From positions 992,001 to 1,056,000 of the forward strand of contig NZ_CP081943.1 of the NCBI RefSeq assembly GCF_020423045.1: a DNA stretch of 64,000 nt, given 5' to 3'. How positions within the stretch are numbered: position 1 is the stretch's first letter; every line of letters begins with the position of its first letter. Below, one piece after another: positions 16,587 through 25,570 of this stretch. Position numbers and translations under genes: made by a program. The DNA is from Pseudomonas sp. MM213 (lineage in GTDB: Bacteria; Pseudomonadota; Gammaproteobacteria; Pseudomonadales; Pseudomonadaceae). The notes beneath the pieces were generated by a model. It ran no database searches, was not told the origin of the DNA, and saw only the letters and a list, made by a program, of their open reading frames with translations.

Positions 16587-17717
16587 TTATGCGCGATGTT
16601 TGCCGGTCGGATTTGCGCGCTGCACCTCGGCAAAGATCTCTGTGATCGGTCGGCGTGGCTGGCGTTTGTGCAAGGCGCGAACCTCGGCGCTCATCCGCAC
16701 GAGTTCTTCGCTGGGTTTCGCCCATTGCTCTTTCGGCAGCGGCTCGGACCATTGGCGCATGACGTCGGGCATGGCCTGCGGGCCGATTTTCTGCAGGCGG
16801 CGCACTTCCCATTCGACCAGGTGGTTGGGAATCGTCCAAAAGGTCATGACGTGGAACAGGTACCAGAAAAAAACCGAGAACCGGGTGCGCTGGCCGTCGC
16901 GGATTTGTTGATGAAGGCGTGCGCGAGCGTTGTGGAAAGTGTGCAGGCCTTCGCGGGGCGGGTCGTCGGGGCCTTGCAGGTCTAGCGGGTCCTGAATGGA
17001 TTTGAGGTCGTGGATTTCGTGTTCCATGTAGCCGCGAATCGCTTCCCAGTAGCTGATGGCGATGGGCAGGCCGGCGCAGGGGAATTCGACGCTGGTGAGG
17101 ATTTCGCCATGCTGGAAACCGATGCCCATGCCGTATTGACGACGGACGCCGTACTGGGTGACGCCTTGGGCTTCGATGACCCAGGCGGAGAGGGATTCCC
17201 AGGGGACGAAGACGGGTTCGGTGGCGTTTTCGGGCATGAAGCAGACTTCGCGGCGCTGGCGGTTGAATCGGGTGGGGATGATGCTGAGGCGTTTTTTGTG
17301 GTTGTGATGCCAGACGGCCAGGCCGATGAGAAGAGAGCAGAGGCCTGTTACTAGCGCGTAGCCATAGCCTTCATCGAATAAACCGGTTACCGAGTCCTAG
17401 ATATCTTCCCAGCCGTAACCAAAAATTACGCCTAGAAATCCAGTGAATAATGGGAATAGGAATACAACCATAAAGGTCCCGCTGAAGGGTAAGCCTAGTA
17501 TGACTTGCCATGAAAACACCTCTGGCGATCCCAATCCGAAGTCCATGAACACCTCATTGAACTCCCCGATATGAGGTCCATGTGGCGGCAGTGCTGTCGG
17601 CAGGGGCAATGGTGCGAGATAAGTGATCCTGCCGCTGGGAAACAGTTCGACGTCACCGGCGTTGCGGGAGGGCTCAAGGTGCGAGGGAGTTGGAGATACA
17701 TCAATCTTGGTGGGCAT
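16587..17717 (-). pseudogene. Second copy of the immunity-like membrane protein (DUF6708 type), interrupted by an amber codon
   Basis: In frame and colinear with the intact gene at 17826-18956: both are exactly 377 codons. It starts MPTKIDVSPTPSHLEPSRN. Codon 107 is TAG (17399-17397), after 'GYGWEDI'. The frame then continues unchanged with 'DSVTGLFDEGYGYALVTGL' to the normal end, so a single nonsense codon is the only lesion. Residues about 150-370 are nearly identical to the intact copy, at DNA level too, while the membrane part (about 70-135) differs strongly. A downstream ATG at 17237 (MPENATEP…) could give a 216-residue soluble fragment. This is either a recent nonsense mutation or a sequencing error. 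Confidence 0.8.
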
Positions 17718-17805
17718 GGTCAGCCAGCTCCAGTAGGTGGGTTTCAACCAGCAACAGCGGTGGATGCCCGGTGACGGATTGACGGGGCGACGAAGGGAAG
17801 CGGCC
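17701..17805 (-). pseudogene. Orphan effector C-terminal tail
   Basis: Thirty-four codons plus stop, from GRFPSSPRQSVTGHPPL to the end LLELADHAHQD. They match the last 34 residues of the 1197-aa effector (…GRFPVLPIQSVSEHPPL to LLEMADHAHQE). There is no start or upstream effector sequence: homology begins abruptly, 22 bp before the end of the intact immunity-like gene at 17826. The stop overlaps the ATG of the second immunity-like copy by the same 17 bp as in the parent pair. It marks the left end of the duplicated unit. Confidence 0.8.
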
Positions 17806-17825
17806 CTGTCCATGGCTGTCACCGC

Positions 17826-18956
17826 TCATGCGCGACGTTTGTCCGTTGGATTTGCGCGCTGCACCTCGGCAAAGATCTCTGTGATCGGTCGGCGTGGCTG
17901 GCGTTTGTGCAAGGCGCGAACCTCGGCGCTCATCCGCACGAGTTCTTCGCTGGGTTTCGCCCATTGCTCTTTCGGCAGCGGCTCGGACCATTGGCGCATG
18001 ACGTCGGGCATGGCCTGCGGGCCGATTTTCTGCAGGCGGCGCACTTCCCATTCGACCAGGTGGTTGGGAATCGTCCAAAAGGTCATGACGTGGAACAGGT
18101 ACCAGAAAAAAACCGAGAGCCGGGTGCGCTGGCCGTCGCGGATTTGTTGATGAAGGCGTGCGCGAGCGTTGTGGAAAGTGTGCAGGCCTTCGCGGGGCGG
18201 GTCGTTTGGGCCTTGGAGATCTTGAAGGTCCTGAATGGATTTGAGGTCATGGATTTCGTGTTCCATGTAGCCGCGGATCGCTTCCCAGTGGCTGATGGCC
18301 AAGGAGAGGCCGAAGCAAGGGAATTCGACGCTGGTCAGGGTCTCGCCGTGCTGGAAACCGATGCCCATGCCGTATTGGCGATGGATGCCGTATTGGGTGG
18401 CGCCCTGGGCTTCGATGACCCAGGCGGAAAGGGATTCCCAGGGGACAAAGAGCGGTTCAGTAGCGTTTTCGGGCATGAAGCAGACTTCGCGACGTTGGCG
18501 ATTGAAGCGGGTGGGGACGATGCTGAGGCGTTTTTTGTGGTTGTGGTGCCAGACAGCCAGGCCGATGAGTAGCATGAGAAAACCGCCCTGTACGGCTAGC
18601 GGGTAGGCCACACTGAAAACTCCCTTTATGGCATGAGTAATATCGTCCCAGCCCATCCCGAACACAAAGAACATGAAGCCGACAAACAAAGGCACTAAGG
18701 CTGCAGCAGAGAATGCAACACTGAATGGTCCACCTAATATGGCTTGCCATGAAAATATCTGCGGTGATCCCAACCCGAAGTCCATGTACACCTCATTGAG
18801 TTCCCCGATGTGAGGACCGTGCGGCGGCATGGGTGTCGGCAGAGGCAACGGCGCGAGATAAGTGATCCTGCCGCTGGGAAACGGCTCGACATCACCGGCG
18901 TTTCGGGATTGCGCGGGAACCGGGTCGGGCATCGGAACGTTACTCTTGATGGGCAT
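17826..18956 (-). CDS. Membrane protein, DUF6708-like; putative immunity protein of the VasX-like effector
   Basis: A 376-residue protein from MPIKSNVPMPDPVPAQ; the start is chosen because both tandem copies align from this Met. There are two hydrophobic hairpin-like regions at about 78-102 and 113-136, then a soluble domain with 'VPWESLSAWVIEAQGATQYG' and 'RQYGMGIGFQHGETLTSVEFPC', another hydrophobic stretch near 280-295 (VFFWYLFHVMTFWTI), and a charged tail. I believe the family is DUF6708, often seen next to VasX-type effectors. It overlaps the effector's 3' end by 17 bp. Position, membrane topology and duplication all suggest immunity against a membrane-acting effector. That role is inferred. 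Confidence 0.72.
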   Translation of the reverse strand: MPIKSNVPMPDPVPAQSRNAGDVEPFPSGRITYLAPLPLPTPMPPHGPHIGELNEVYMDFGLGSPQIFSWQAILGGPFSVAFSAAALVPLFVGFMFFVFGMGWDDITHAIKGVFSVAYPLAVQGGFLMLLIGLAVWHHNHKKRLSIVPTRFNRQRREVCFMPENATEPLFVPWESLSAWVIEAQGATQYGIHRQYGMGIGFQHGETLTSVEFPCFGLSLAISHWEAIRGYMEHEIHDLKSIQDLQDLQGPNDPPREGLHTFHNARARLHQQIRDGQRTRLSVFFWYLFHVMTFWTIPNHLVEWEVRRLQKIGPQAMPDVMRQWSEPLPKEQWAKPSEELVRMSAEVRALHKRQPRRPITEIFAEVQRANPTDKRRA

Positions 18957-21900
18957 GGTCAGCCATCTCCAGCAAATGGGTTTCAACCAGCAACAGCGGC
19001 GGATGCTCGCTGACAGATTGAATCGGCAGTACCGGGAAACGCCCCACACTGCGAGGGTTGATCCGAATGACTTGGGTCCGTGGCTCCCAGATCCCGTTGG
19101 CGCTCAGAGTCTCGACACAGACCGCCAGCTCCAGCGTTTCAGACGCTGGGGTAAACTCGGCGTCAGGATTTGCTGGATACCGCAGGCACAGCACCAGCCG
19201 ATCGGGTTCCGCTTGCACGAGGCGCAGGCTGGCCGCCACCTCATCGCTGATGACCTCCTTGCGTTCTTGCGGCACACCACGGCTGTGCAGGGGCACGGAA
19301 AGACGGCGGGCACCGATCCCCAGACGGTGTATTGGTTTTCCATTCAGCGGTGGCTGAAAGTCACTGAGCTTGCGCCTTGGCAGGACCAGATGAATGTCGC
19401 TGGGCTTGGCTTTCAGCAGCAAATTTTTCAGCCATGAGTCGTGTTCGTTCGGGCCCAGTTGCGCATACGGGGCGTTGAGCAAGTAGTCCAGATAGCGCCG
19501 ATATTCATCCAGGGCATGGTCGCCACGCTTATCGGAATCCAGGCTCCATGGCGTGGTTTTCAGCCATTTGTCATGAGCGCTGAGGTTGTAGCGGTTGTAC
19601 AACCAGGTTCCACCCAGTTCCAAAATTGTGAACAGTGCACCGGCCAGATTGAAGCGGAAGAACACCGTAGACAGTCGAGTGCCCGCAGCGGCCCAAGCAG
19701 TCGTTCGGACTGCGGCATCCTGTGCTGTCAGTACTTTTAAGGTGGCGTGAACCGTGTGACTCAACCCATAGGCATTAACCGATGTCATGCCGCCTGCGCC
19801 TATTGTGGCTATCGCGGCACTACTCTGTTCGGCGCGATCTCCGGTACGTATCGCCTGCTGCAATTTCTGCTGTTGGGCATTGAAGCTGGACAGTGAGGCA
19901 ACAAGACCAAAACCGTACGTAAAAAGGCCTAAGCCAACATGCATCTTCCCCATCTGCACACGCACATTTTGCAATGCATGACGCTGAAGTCCCGCGACGA
20001 GATCTGTGCTCTGCGCCTTTAGAGCGGTATCCGCCAGACTCTGTGCCGCAGCGAATCCCGCAGCCCCGGTAGCCATCGCAGAATTGAAAACGGGCATCCA
20101 GACTCGCTTGTTTTTAGATTGCTTGGTGAGCTCTTTGATGACCGAAACCAAATTCACCCCCTGCACCAAAAACACCAACAACCCCATCCCCTCACTTCGA
20201 ATCAATTCCCCATTCGGCACGCCTTGAACCCCCAGGCGAATATCTTTCAGCAAACTCCGCACCTCCATCTGCTGCGCCGGTGGAAACACCACCGTCACTC
20301 CCGCCCGAGCCTGTGTCGCGCCATGCAACCGCACCGACTGATCCGGCAGTTCCGCAATCGGGCTCAACGCGCTGGCCAATTGTCCTTCCAACAACGTCAA
20401 CTGCCGACGTACGCGCAGGATCTCGTACTGCAACTCCACTGCCCGTGGCGTCTTGTGCCCCTGGCGATTCTTGTTGTGGGTGATCTGGTTGCGTTCGCGG
20501 GTCAGTACTTGCAGATAGTCGCGTTCCCTGAGCATTTCCTTGAGCTGGGTTTGCAACGCCGCGTGTTCCGCCGGGCTGGCGACGGTGAAGGTCACGCCGG
20601 TGGTTCTTGCGGCGTCGAGGATCCGTCCCGATAGCGCCTTGGGCAGTTTGCGGAACAGCTCGTCGAGGTCGGGGATTTTCTCGCCCGTCAGATCGAACCC
20701 CTCCAGCACCTGGCTCAAGCCCTGGTTCAGCGCGGGGCTGAGGCTGTGCCGGGCTGCGTCAGCGACAGTGCGGGTGTGTTCCGGCAAGTCGTCGAGCGCC
20801 GGCAGGTGCGGTCGTTCGATCTTGTTCAGCTCGGCCAGCCAGAGCGGCAGGTTGTTGAACCACCCCATCACGGCATTGAACACGTTGGTGTATTGCGCGG
20901 CCTTTTCCGATTGCAGGCGCAGCGGCAAGGTATGGAACAGCGGTCGGGTCAGTTCCGGGTGTTCCTCCAGATAACCGAGCAGGATGGCGCTGGCGTGGTC
21001 GCTGCGGCAGATGTCCTTGAGGCAGGCGTATTCGGCGGTGAAGGCCTGATGCAGTTGCTGTTGATCCTGAGCGTCGTAATACCAGGCCGAACGATGGAAG
21101 TGACCGGCCGCCACCAGCCCTGTGCGGTCGGCGGTGAGACGATCGAGCATCCGGTTCCAGCGGCTGAGGTCGTCGCGATGCCGATCCAGCGCCGCGTCCA
21201 TGGCCGGGCGGTCGATCAAGTCATTGATCCCGCGTTTACCGTTGAGCCATGAGCCGTCGAGCCCCTCACTGACACGTCGGTGGTGGTCCTGGCCGAGGTG
21301 AATCAGCGTGTGCAGGTGACGGTCGACGAAAGCGTCGGGCGCGCCGGCGAAATGTTTGCGTGTGTAAAAGCGCCGATCGGCGGCTGCAATGGCGCGCTCT
21401 TCGGTCGTGAAGTCCGGCGTGAGGCTGTCGAACCGGTTCAGCTCACGAGCGCCATCGACGGCTTGATTGCGCAATGACTCCAGTTCCGGCGGTGCCGGTA
21501 CGTCCAGCGGTTCAACGTTGCCACCCTTGTTCAGGTAGTCGAGCAAGGCCTGGCGAGTGCGTTCGCGATCCGGCTCCGGCAGCTGTTCCAGATCGTCGAA
21601 CAGTGCCTTGACCTTCGGGTGGGTGTCGGCCTTGCCCAGGGCACTGATGTCCTCGGCACTGAGCTGGCTCAGGGATTCGATGTAACAGGCCAACAGGTAA
21701 TCGCGTTCGTTGTTATCGGCATTGATCCAGTCGTTGACCCAACCGACGACAGTGTCCTGGTACTCGGCCAGGTCGCGCAGCACACCGAGGTCGTCATTCA
21801 CCACGAGGAACAGCGTGTCGTCCTGATAAGGTCCGCGCACCTGGCCCAGAAACTCGCCGATGTGCGCCTCGCGAAAGCGCCGTGGCTGCTCCCACAAATA

Positions 21901-22533
21901 GGGTTCACGCTCGTGCTCGGGGGCATCGCTGACCTGCACTGTCGGCAGCGTCACGGCGTCGGTTTGCGCCTGCGGGGTCGGCACGGTCGCAAGTTCCGCC
22001 AGCCACTGTTTGCCTTGGTCGACCGTGAGCAAGTGCTCACCACCGGTTTCGCAATCCACCGGACCCAGGTCGACGACTTGCATGAAGTGCTCGCGCTCCT
22101 CACGGCTGTCGAGCACTTGCGCGCATTTGGTCGCCGTCCATTGCACTTCGGCAAAGTTCACATACAGGGTGCTGCGTCTTGAAAAGATCAGCGCCGGACG
22201 TTCCTCAATGGGCGTGCGCTGATCGCTGCCGACCTTATTGCCCTTGTGCAGCAGGGCGCTGATCAATCCGTTGTGCACCTGATATTCGTGGAGTTCACCG
22301 GTCACGCTGTCGATCACATACAACCAGCCATCGCGCAGCATACGAATACCCAACGGACGGGCCGTCAGGGCGTAGGGTAATTTCAGTGCGGAGCCGGGAT
22401 CGAGGGGCTTTTCCACCAGGCCATAGCGCAGGGGCAGCAACTGCACTTGGGTTTTGCGCAGAGGGCAGGCACCGGGGGAACCGATGGCGGTTTTCGAGGC
22501 GGCCGCCGCCGCAAGGTTGGCAGGGTGGGTCAT
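18940..22533 (-). CDS. T6SS effector, VasX / BTH_I2691-like (membrane-acting)
   Basis: A 1197-residue protein. Residues 23-90 hold the VasX-type N-terminal module (CPLRKTQVQLLPLRYGLVEKP … 'RMLRDGWLYVIDSVTGELHEY'). The middle (about 200-780) is helical and charged, with a probable coiled coil near 655-720. Five hydrophobic segments follow at about 783-803, 812-832, 863-885, 904-925 and 958-980, and then a soluble C-terminal domain. VasX-class effectors insert into the target inner membrane and dissipate membrane potential; the layout here fits. Its ATG overlaps the DUF4123 stop and its end overlaps the immunity-like gene. No catalytic motif is recognised in the last 200 residues. Confidence 0.85.
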   Translation of the reverse strand: MTHPANLAAAAASKTAIGSPGACPLRKTQVQLLPLRYGLVEKPLDPGSALKLPYALTARPLGIRMLRDGWLYVIDSVTGELHEYQVHNGLISALLHKGNKVGSDQRTPIEERPALIFSRRSTLYVNFAEVQWTATKCAQVLDSREEREHFMQVVDLGPVDCETGGEHLLTVDQGKQWLAELATVPTPQAQTDAVTLPTVQVSDAPEHEREPYLWEQPRRFREAHIGEFLGQVRGPYQDDTLFLVVNDDLGVLRDLAEYQDTVVGWVNDWINADNNERDYLLACYIESLSQLSAEDISALGKADTHPKVKALFDDLEQLPEPDRERTRQALLDYLNKGGNVEPLDVPAPPELESLRNQAVDGARELNRFDSLTPDFTTEERAIAAADRRFYTRKHFAGAPDAFVDRHLHTLIHLGQDHHRRVSEGLDGSWLNGKRGINDLIDRPAMDAALDRHRDDLSRWNRMLDRLTADRTGLVAAGHFHRSAWYYDAQDQQQLHQAFTAEYACLKDICRSDHASAILLGYLEEHPELTRPLFHTLPLRLQSEKAAQYTNVFNAVMGWFNNLPLWLAELNKIERPHLPALDDLPEHTRTVADAARHSLSPALNQGLSQVLEGFDLTGEKIPDLDELFRKLPKALSGRILDAARTTGVTFTVASPAEHAALQTQLKEMLRERDYLQVLTRERNQITHNKNRQGHKTPRAVELQYEILRVRRQLTLLEGQLASALSPIAELPDQSVRLHGATQARAGVTVVFPPAQQMEVRSLLKDIRLGVQGVPNGELIRSEGMGLLVFLVQGVNLVSVIKELTKQSKNKRVWMPVFNSAMATGAAGFAAAQSLADTALKAQSTDLVAGLQRHALQNVRVQMGKMHVGLGLFTYGFGLVASLSSFNAQQQKLQQAIRTGDRAEQSSAAIATIGAGGMTSVNAYGLSHTVHATLKVLTAQDAAVRTTAWAAAGTRLSTVFFRFNLAGALFTILELGGTWLYNRYNLSAHDKWLKTTPWSLDSDKRGDHALDEYRRYLDYLLNAPYAQLGPNEHDSWLKNLLLKAKPSDIHLVLPRRKLSDFQPPLNGKPIHRLGIGARRLSVPLHSRGVPQERKEVISDEVAASLRLVQAEPDRLVLCLRYPANPDAEFTPASETLELAVCVETLSANGIWEPRTQVIRINPRSVGRFPVLPIQSVSEHPPLLLVETHLLEMADHAHQE

Positions 22534-23396
22534 GGTCGTTCCCCTTCAGTGGCATAGCGGCAGGCCAGATCAGCGGCCAGCGCGACGCGCTCACCGGGCG
22601 ATTGCAGCGATGACGTGTGAAGCAATTGGGCGATGTGCGGATGTTGTTCGAGCGCCGAACCGTCCAGCCAGGCCATGACGTTGGCGTAGTAAAAAAGCTC
22701 GGATTGGCCACTCAGGCCGAGAGTGATGGCTTGCGCCTCCAGTTGTTCAAGCAAGGGCCAGCGTTGAGCGACGGTTTCGCCGCGGTGGAGTGCAGGGAAG
22801 TACGTGAGCAAATGGGCGTCGAGTTCGAGCAATGCCCGGCGCCGATCAACATGTTCCAGCGCTGCATTCAGTTCAGGGCTCAGACGATAGGGCGTCGGCA
22901 GCTCAGGGCATTCATTCAACAAGGGGTGATGACGATGCCAATGGACCTCGACGCTGTCGGCCATCACCAGGCAGGAAATCGGGCCGAACAAACGCTGATC
23001 GCCGCTGCCGAACAGCGCCTGTGCCACAGCCGCATCGGCCAGGCGCAAAACCACCGGCAGGCCTTCGGGCAACTCAACGGTCAGCAGTTTGCGTAAGTGT
23101 TGAGCGACGTCATGTGCGGGCTGGCTGCTGAACAACAACACTCCCCACTCTTCGTGCGCCTGTTGCAGATAGAACTGAAAAACCGGGTCGTCAGTACCTG
23201 GAATGGCCACCAGCAGCGGTGAGATATCCCGCAGTGCGGTGAAGGGGGCACTGTCATACAGCGCAACCGTGCTGACAGCGGGATTGAGTGTTTTCAAGCG
23301 CTGCGGCAAATCGCTGAAGGTCGTGCCGTCCAGCAACAGGAACGCCTGCTGCTCGCTCCAGGGCAGGTCTTCAGGCAAGGGAATCGAAAGTTTCAT
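22530..23396 (-). CDS. DUF4123 T6SS effector adaptor/chaperone
   Basis: A 288-residue cytoplasmic protein from MKLSIPLPEDLPWSEQQAFL. The first half shows the DUF4123 pattern 'FLLLDGTTFSDLPQRL', 'ALYDSAPFTALRDISPLLVAI', 'WGVLLFSSQPAHDVAQHLRKLL', 'LRLADAAVAQALFG', 'WH'. DUF4123 adaptors load cognate effectors onto their VgrG. Both ends overlap neighbours by ATGA (vgrG upstream, effector downstream), the classic vgrG-adaptor-effector order. A longer frame reaching 23597 is only an alternative reading inside vgrG. Confidence 0.9.
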   Translation of the reverse strand: MKLSIPLPEDLPWSEQQAFLLLDGTTFSDLPQRLKTLNPAVSTVALYDSAPFTALRDISPLLVAIPGTDDPVFQFYLQQAHEEWGVLLFSSQPAHDVAQHLRKLLTVELPEGLPVVLRLADAAVAQALFGSGDQRLFGPISCLVMADSVEVHWHRHHPLLNECPELPTPYRLSPELNAALEHVDRRRALLELDAHLLTYFPALHRGETVAQRWPLLEQLEAQAITLGLSGQSELFYYANVMAWLDGSALEQHPHIAQLLHTSSLQSPGERVALAADLACRYATEGERP

Positions 23397-25393
23397 GCTT
23401 GGGCGGCCTCGCAAATCAGGCAGCGCGAGGCACGAGTTGAAACCAGGGCGCGGCGTTGCTGCGCCACGTGAAACGCCACTTCCAGCAAGGGCAATGCGCC
23501 CGGCATCAGCGGCTCTGCCGGCAGGCTCATGGGCGGTGAGCCGCCCTGCAGAATCGGTACGCTGCTGAAAATACCTTCCGGCCCCAACACCAGCCATTGA
23601 CCGCCACCCACGAGCCCCAGGTGCGTCCCGCCATTGATCACGACTTGTTGCACGGCGCTGAAGTGGAGTTGTTGCGTAGCGCTGAGTCGTTGATTGGCGA
23701 CGCGAACATGCTGCGAGCCAAGGACCACGAGGTGATCGTCCTGCCTGAGTTCGGTCAGTCGGTTGCCTTGGGTCAAGTGGCGTTCTTCGCCGCGCAATTC
23801 GTGGCTGCTGATGCCACCGACCAGCACGCTGCGCTGGTTGTCGACCTGAAGGCGGTCATCGTTCAGAACGTGCTGCACGAAATCGCGCTGGGCGCGCAGG
23901 GCAATTTCCTCGGCGCCTTTTCTGTCCTCGATGCGCAGCTCGTTGTAACCGCCACCGCCGGGGCTGCTTTGGCTACGGAAAATGCTGCGGGTGTGCTCGG
24001 CGGGCAAATCCAGAGGTACCGGTGTCGCGGCGTTGGGCAGGCAGGCAACGACGACGGGTTTGTCCGGATCGCCCTCAGTGAAACCCACCAGCACTTCCAT
24101 GCCGACTCGCGGGATTTGCACACTGCCGTAGCGGTCATGGGCCCAGCCCGTGGCGACACGCAACCAGCAACTCGATTGTTCGTTGTGCTGGCCGTCGCGG
24201 TCCCAGAGCAGCTGGACTTTGACCCGCCCGTACTGATCACAATAAATCTCTTCCCCGGGCGGCCCCGTAACGACGGCATGCTGGTTGCCCGTCATCCGGG
24301 GCTTGGGGTGTTCCAGGGACGGTCGGAAAATCACCTCCCACGGCGTGGCGACAAATTCGTTACGGTAACCCTGACGAAATCCATCCTCCGGGCTGGAGTC
24401 AGGCATCGACTCCTCAAGCACCTGCGGCTGTAAGCCGACATGCTCGACTTGCGTCAACAACCACAGCCCGTTCCATTGCGCGCGAGGGTGTTTGGTCATC
24501 TCGACAAAGTGGCCACTGCGCAGGGCACTTTGGTCGCTGCGTCCGTTGGCAAGCCGGTAATCGGCGCGGTGACGTTCCAGTGCCTGGTTGGCCAGATGTT
24601 TACCACGGTCTCGATGGAGGAACTGGCCTGGAAAGGCATAGTCCTCAAGGTGCGGGACCAGCGGTTTTTCAGACTGGCTGTCGAGTTGCAGGTCCGGTTT
24701 CTCGAAGTCGTAATCACGACGGCTGACGTGGGTCGGGCGGGTATTCAGTTGTAGCTTGAATTGGTCGATGACAGGCGCTTCGGCGACCATGCCGCTGGCT
24801 TGCCTGTACGCGGTTGACCGTTCTGGTTTCGGAAAACCGGTTTGATCGTCGCCGAACACCAGCACATGCCCCTCGGCGCTGTGCTGGAAGTGGAAGTGCA
24901 AACCTTCCTCCTCACACAGCCTTTGAAGAAAATGCAGGTCGGTTTCGTACTGAACACAATAAAGTCGGGGCCGGTACTCGGCGCTTAGTTGGAATCGCCA
25001 GGTATCGGGCTGTATTCCCTGCTCTTTGAGCACCTGTTCGATGATTTTCGGCACGTTCTGGTGCTGAAAAATACGCTGATTGTGGCAGTGGGTGAGATAG
25101 GCGAGGCGGGGCACCAGGGTCATCTGATAGCGGGTCAGGCGTTTGCCGCTATCGCCTTGGGCGATTTGATAAACCTGCCCGTGAAGGCCCGCGTCGTCTG
25201 GACCGAAACGCAGAAAAGCCGAACGATGCAACAGTGCATCGAGGTCCAGGTCGGGGCGTTCGCTGACCAGCTCCAGCTTGACTTCGTAAGGCCGGTTAAG
25301 TGCTTCCTTGGCACGGAACTCGACGACCTGAAGGTCGTGGGGGAAACCTTCAATATTGAGTCTGAAAATGACGGGTTTGACGGCGCTGAACAT
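23393..25393 (-). CDS. vgrG: Type VI secretion tip protein VgrG
   Basis: A 666-residue spike protein. The gp27-like part is visible through 'FPHDLQVVEFRAKEALNRPYEVKLELVS', 'YQMTLVPRLAYLTHCHNQRIFQHQNVPKIIEQVL' and 'YCVQYETDLHFLQRLCEEEGLHFHFQH'. The gp5/OB-fold follows ('GEEIYCDQYGRVKVQLLWDRDG', 'SSCWLRVATGWAHDRYGSVQIPRVGMEVLVGFTEGDPDKP'), then 'ELRIEDRKGAEEIALRAQRD' and a DUF2345-like beta region. ATG 25393 is preferred over 25399 because AGGA is 8 nt before it and only 2 nt before the other. No T6SS structural genes are in the window, so this is an orphan vgrG island. Confidence 0.95.
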   Translation of the reverse strand: MFSAVKPVIFRLNIEGFPHDLQVVEFRAKEALNRPYEVKLELVSERPDLDLDALLHRSAFLRFGPDDAGLHGQVYQIAQGDSGKRLTRYQMTLVPRLAYLTHCHNQRIFQHQNVPKIIEQVLKEQGIQPDTWRFQLSAEYRPRLYCVQYETDLHFLQRLCEEEGLHFHFQHSAEGHVLVFGDDQTGFPKPERSTAYRQASGMVAEAPVIDQFKLQLNTRPTHVSRRDYDFEKPDLQLDSQSEKPLVPHLEDYAFPGQFLHRDRGKHLANQALERHRADYRLANGRSDQSALRSGHFVEMTKHPRAQWNGLWLLTQVEHVGLQPQVLEESMPDSSPEDGFRQGYRNEFVATPWEVIFRPSLEHPKPRMTGNQHAVVTGPPGEEIYCDQYGRVKVQLLWDRDGQHNEQSSCWLRVATGWAHDRYGSVQIPRVGMEVLVGFTEGDPDKPVVVACLPNAATPVPLDLPAEHTRSIFRSQSSPGGGGYNELRIEDRKGAEEIALRAQRDFVQHVLNDDRLQVDNQRSVLVGGISSHELRGEERHLTQGNRLTELRQDDHLVVLGSQHVRVANQRLSATQQLHFSAVQQVVINGGTHLGLVGGGQWLVLGPEGIFSSVPILQGGSPPMSLPAEPLMPGALPLLEVAFHVAQQRRALVSTRASRCLICEAAQA

Positions 25394-25570
25394 CCACATT
25401 TCCTTGTGTCTATTTCAAGACACCGGACTTTGCGTGGATCGCCTGAATAGCACAGTCAGACGTTTCGATATTTAGCGTAGGAAGGATCCGTTAAGCGCCG
25501 GATCGCTGTCGAAGGTTCTGACGTGACAGGGCGTCATCCGTAGGAGTTTCGTCTCAACAGTCAGTTAACG
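25394..25570. other. Intergenic region upstream of vgrG
   Basis: This gap should hold the promoter of the four-gene T6SS unit and the 3' end of the batD transcript. I see no clear terminator, no sigma-54 -24/-12 pair and no REP in it. Confidence 0.5.

Larger units (their letters stand above)
16587..19044. repeat. Tandem duplication, 1219-bp units, period 1239 bp
   Basis: Unit A is 17826-19044 and unit B is 16587-17805. Each contains the last 34 effector codons plus the full 377-codon immunity-like gene, with no net length difference. A 20-bp junction (17806-17825) separates them. Similarity is uneven: the 3' half is almost identical, the start is moderately similar, and the membrane-segment region is diverged. 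Confidence 0.88.

Noticed and set aside
23597..24433. Plus-strand frame opposite vgrG
   Set aside because: No recognisable domain. The VgrG frame is complete and conserved on the other strand.
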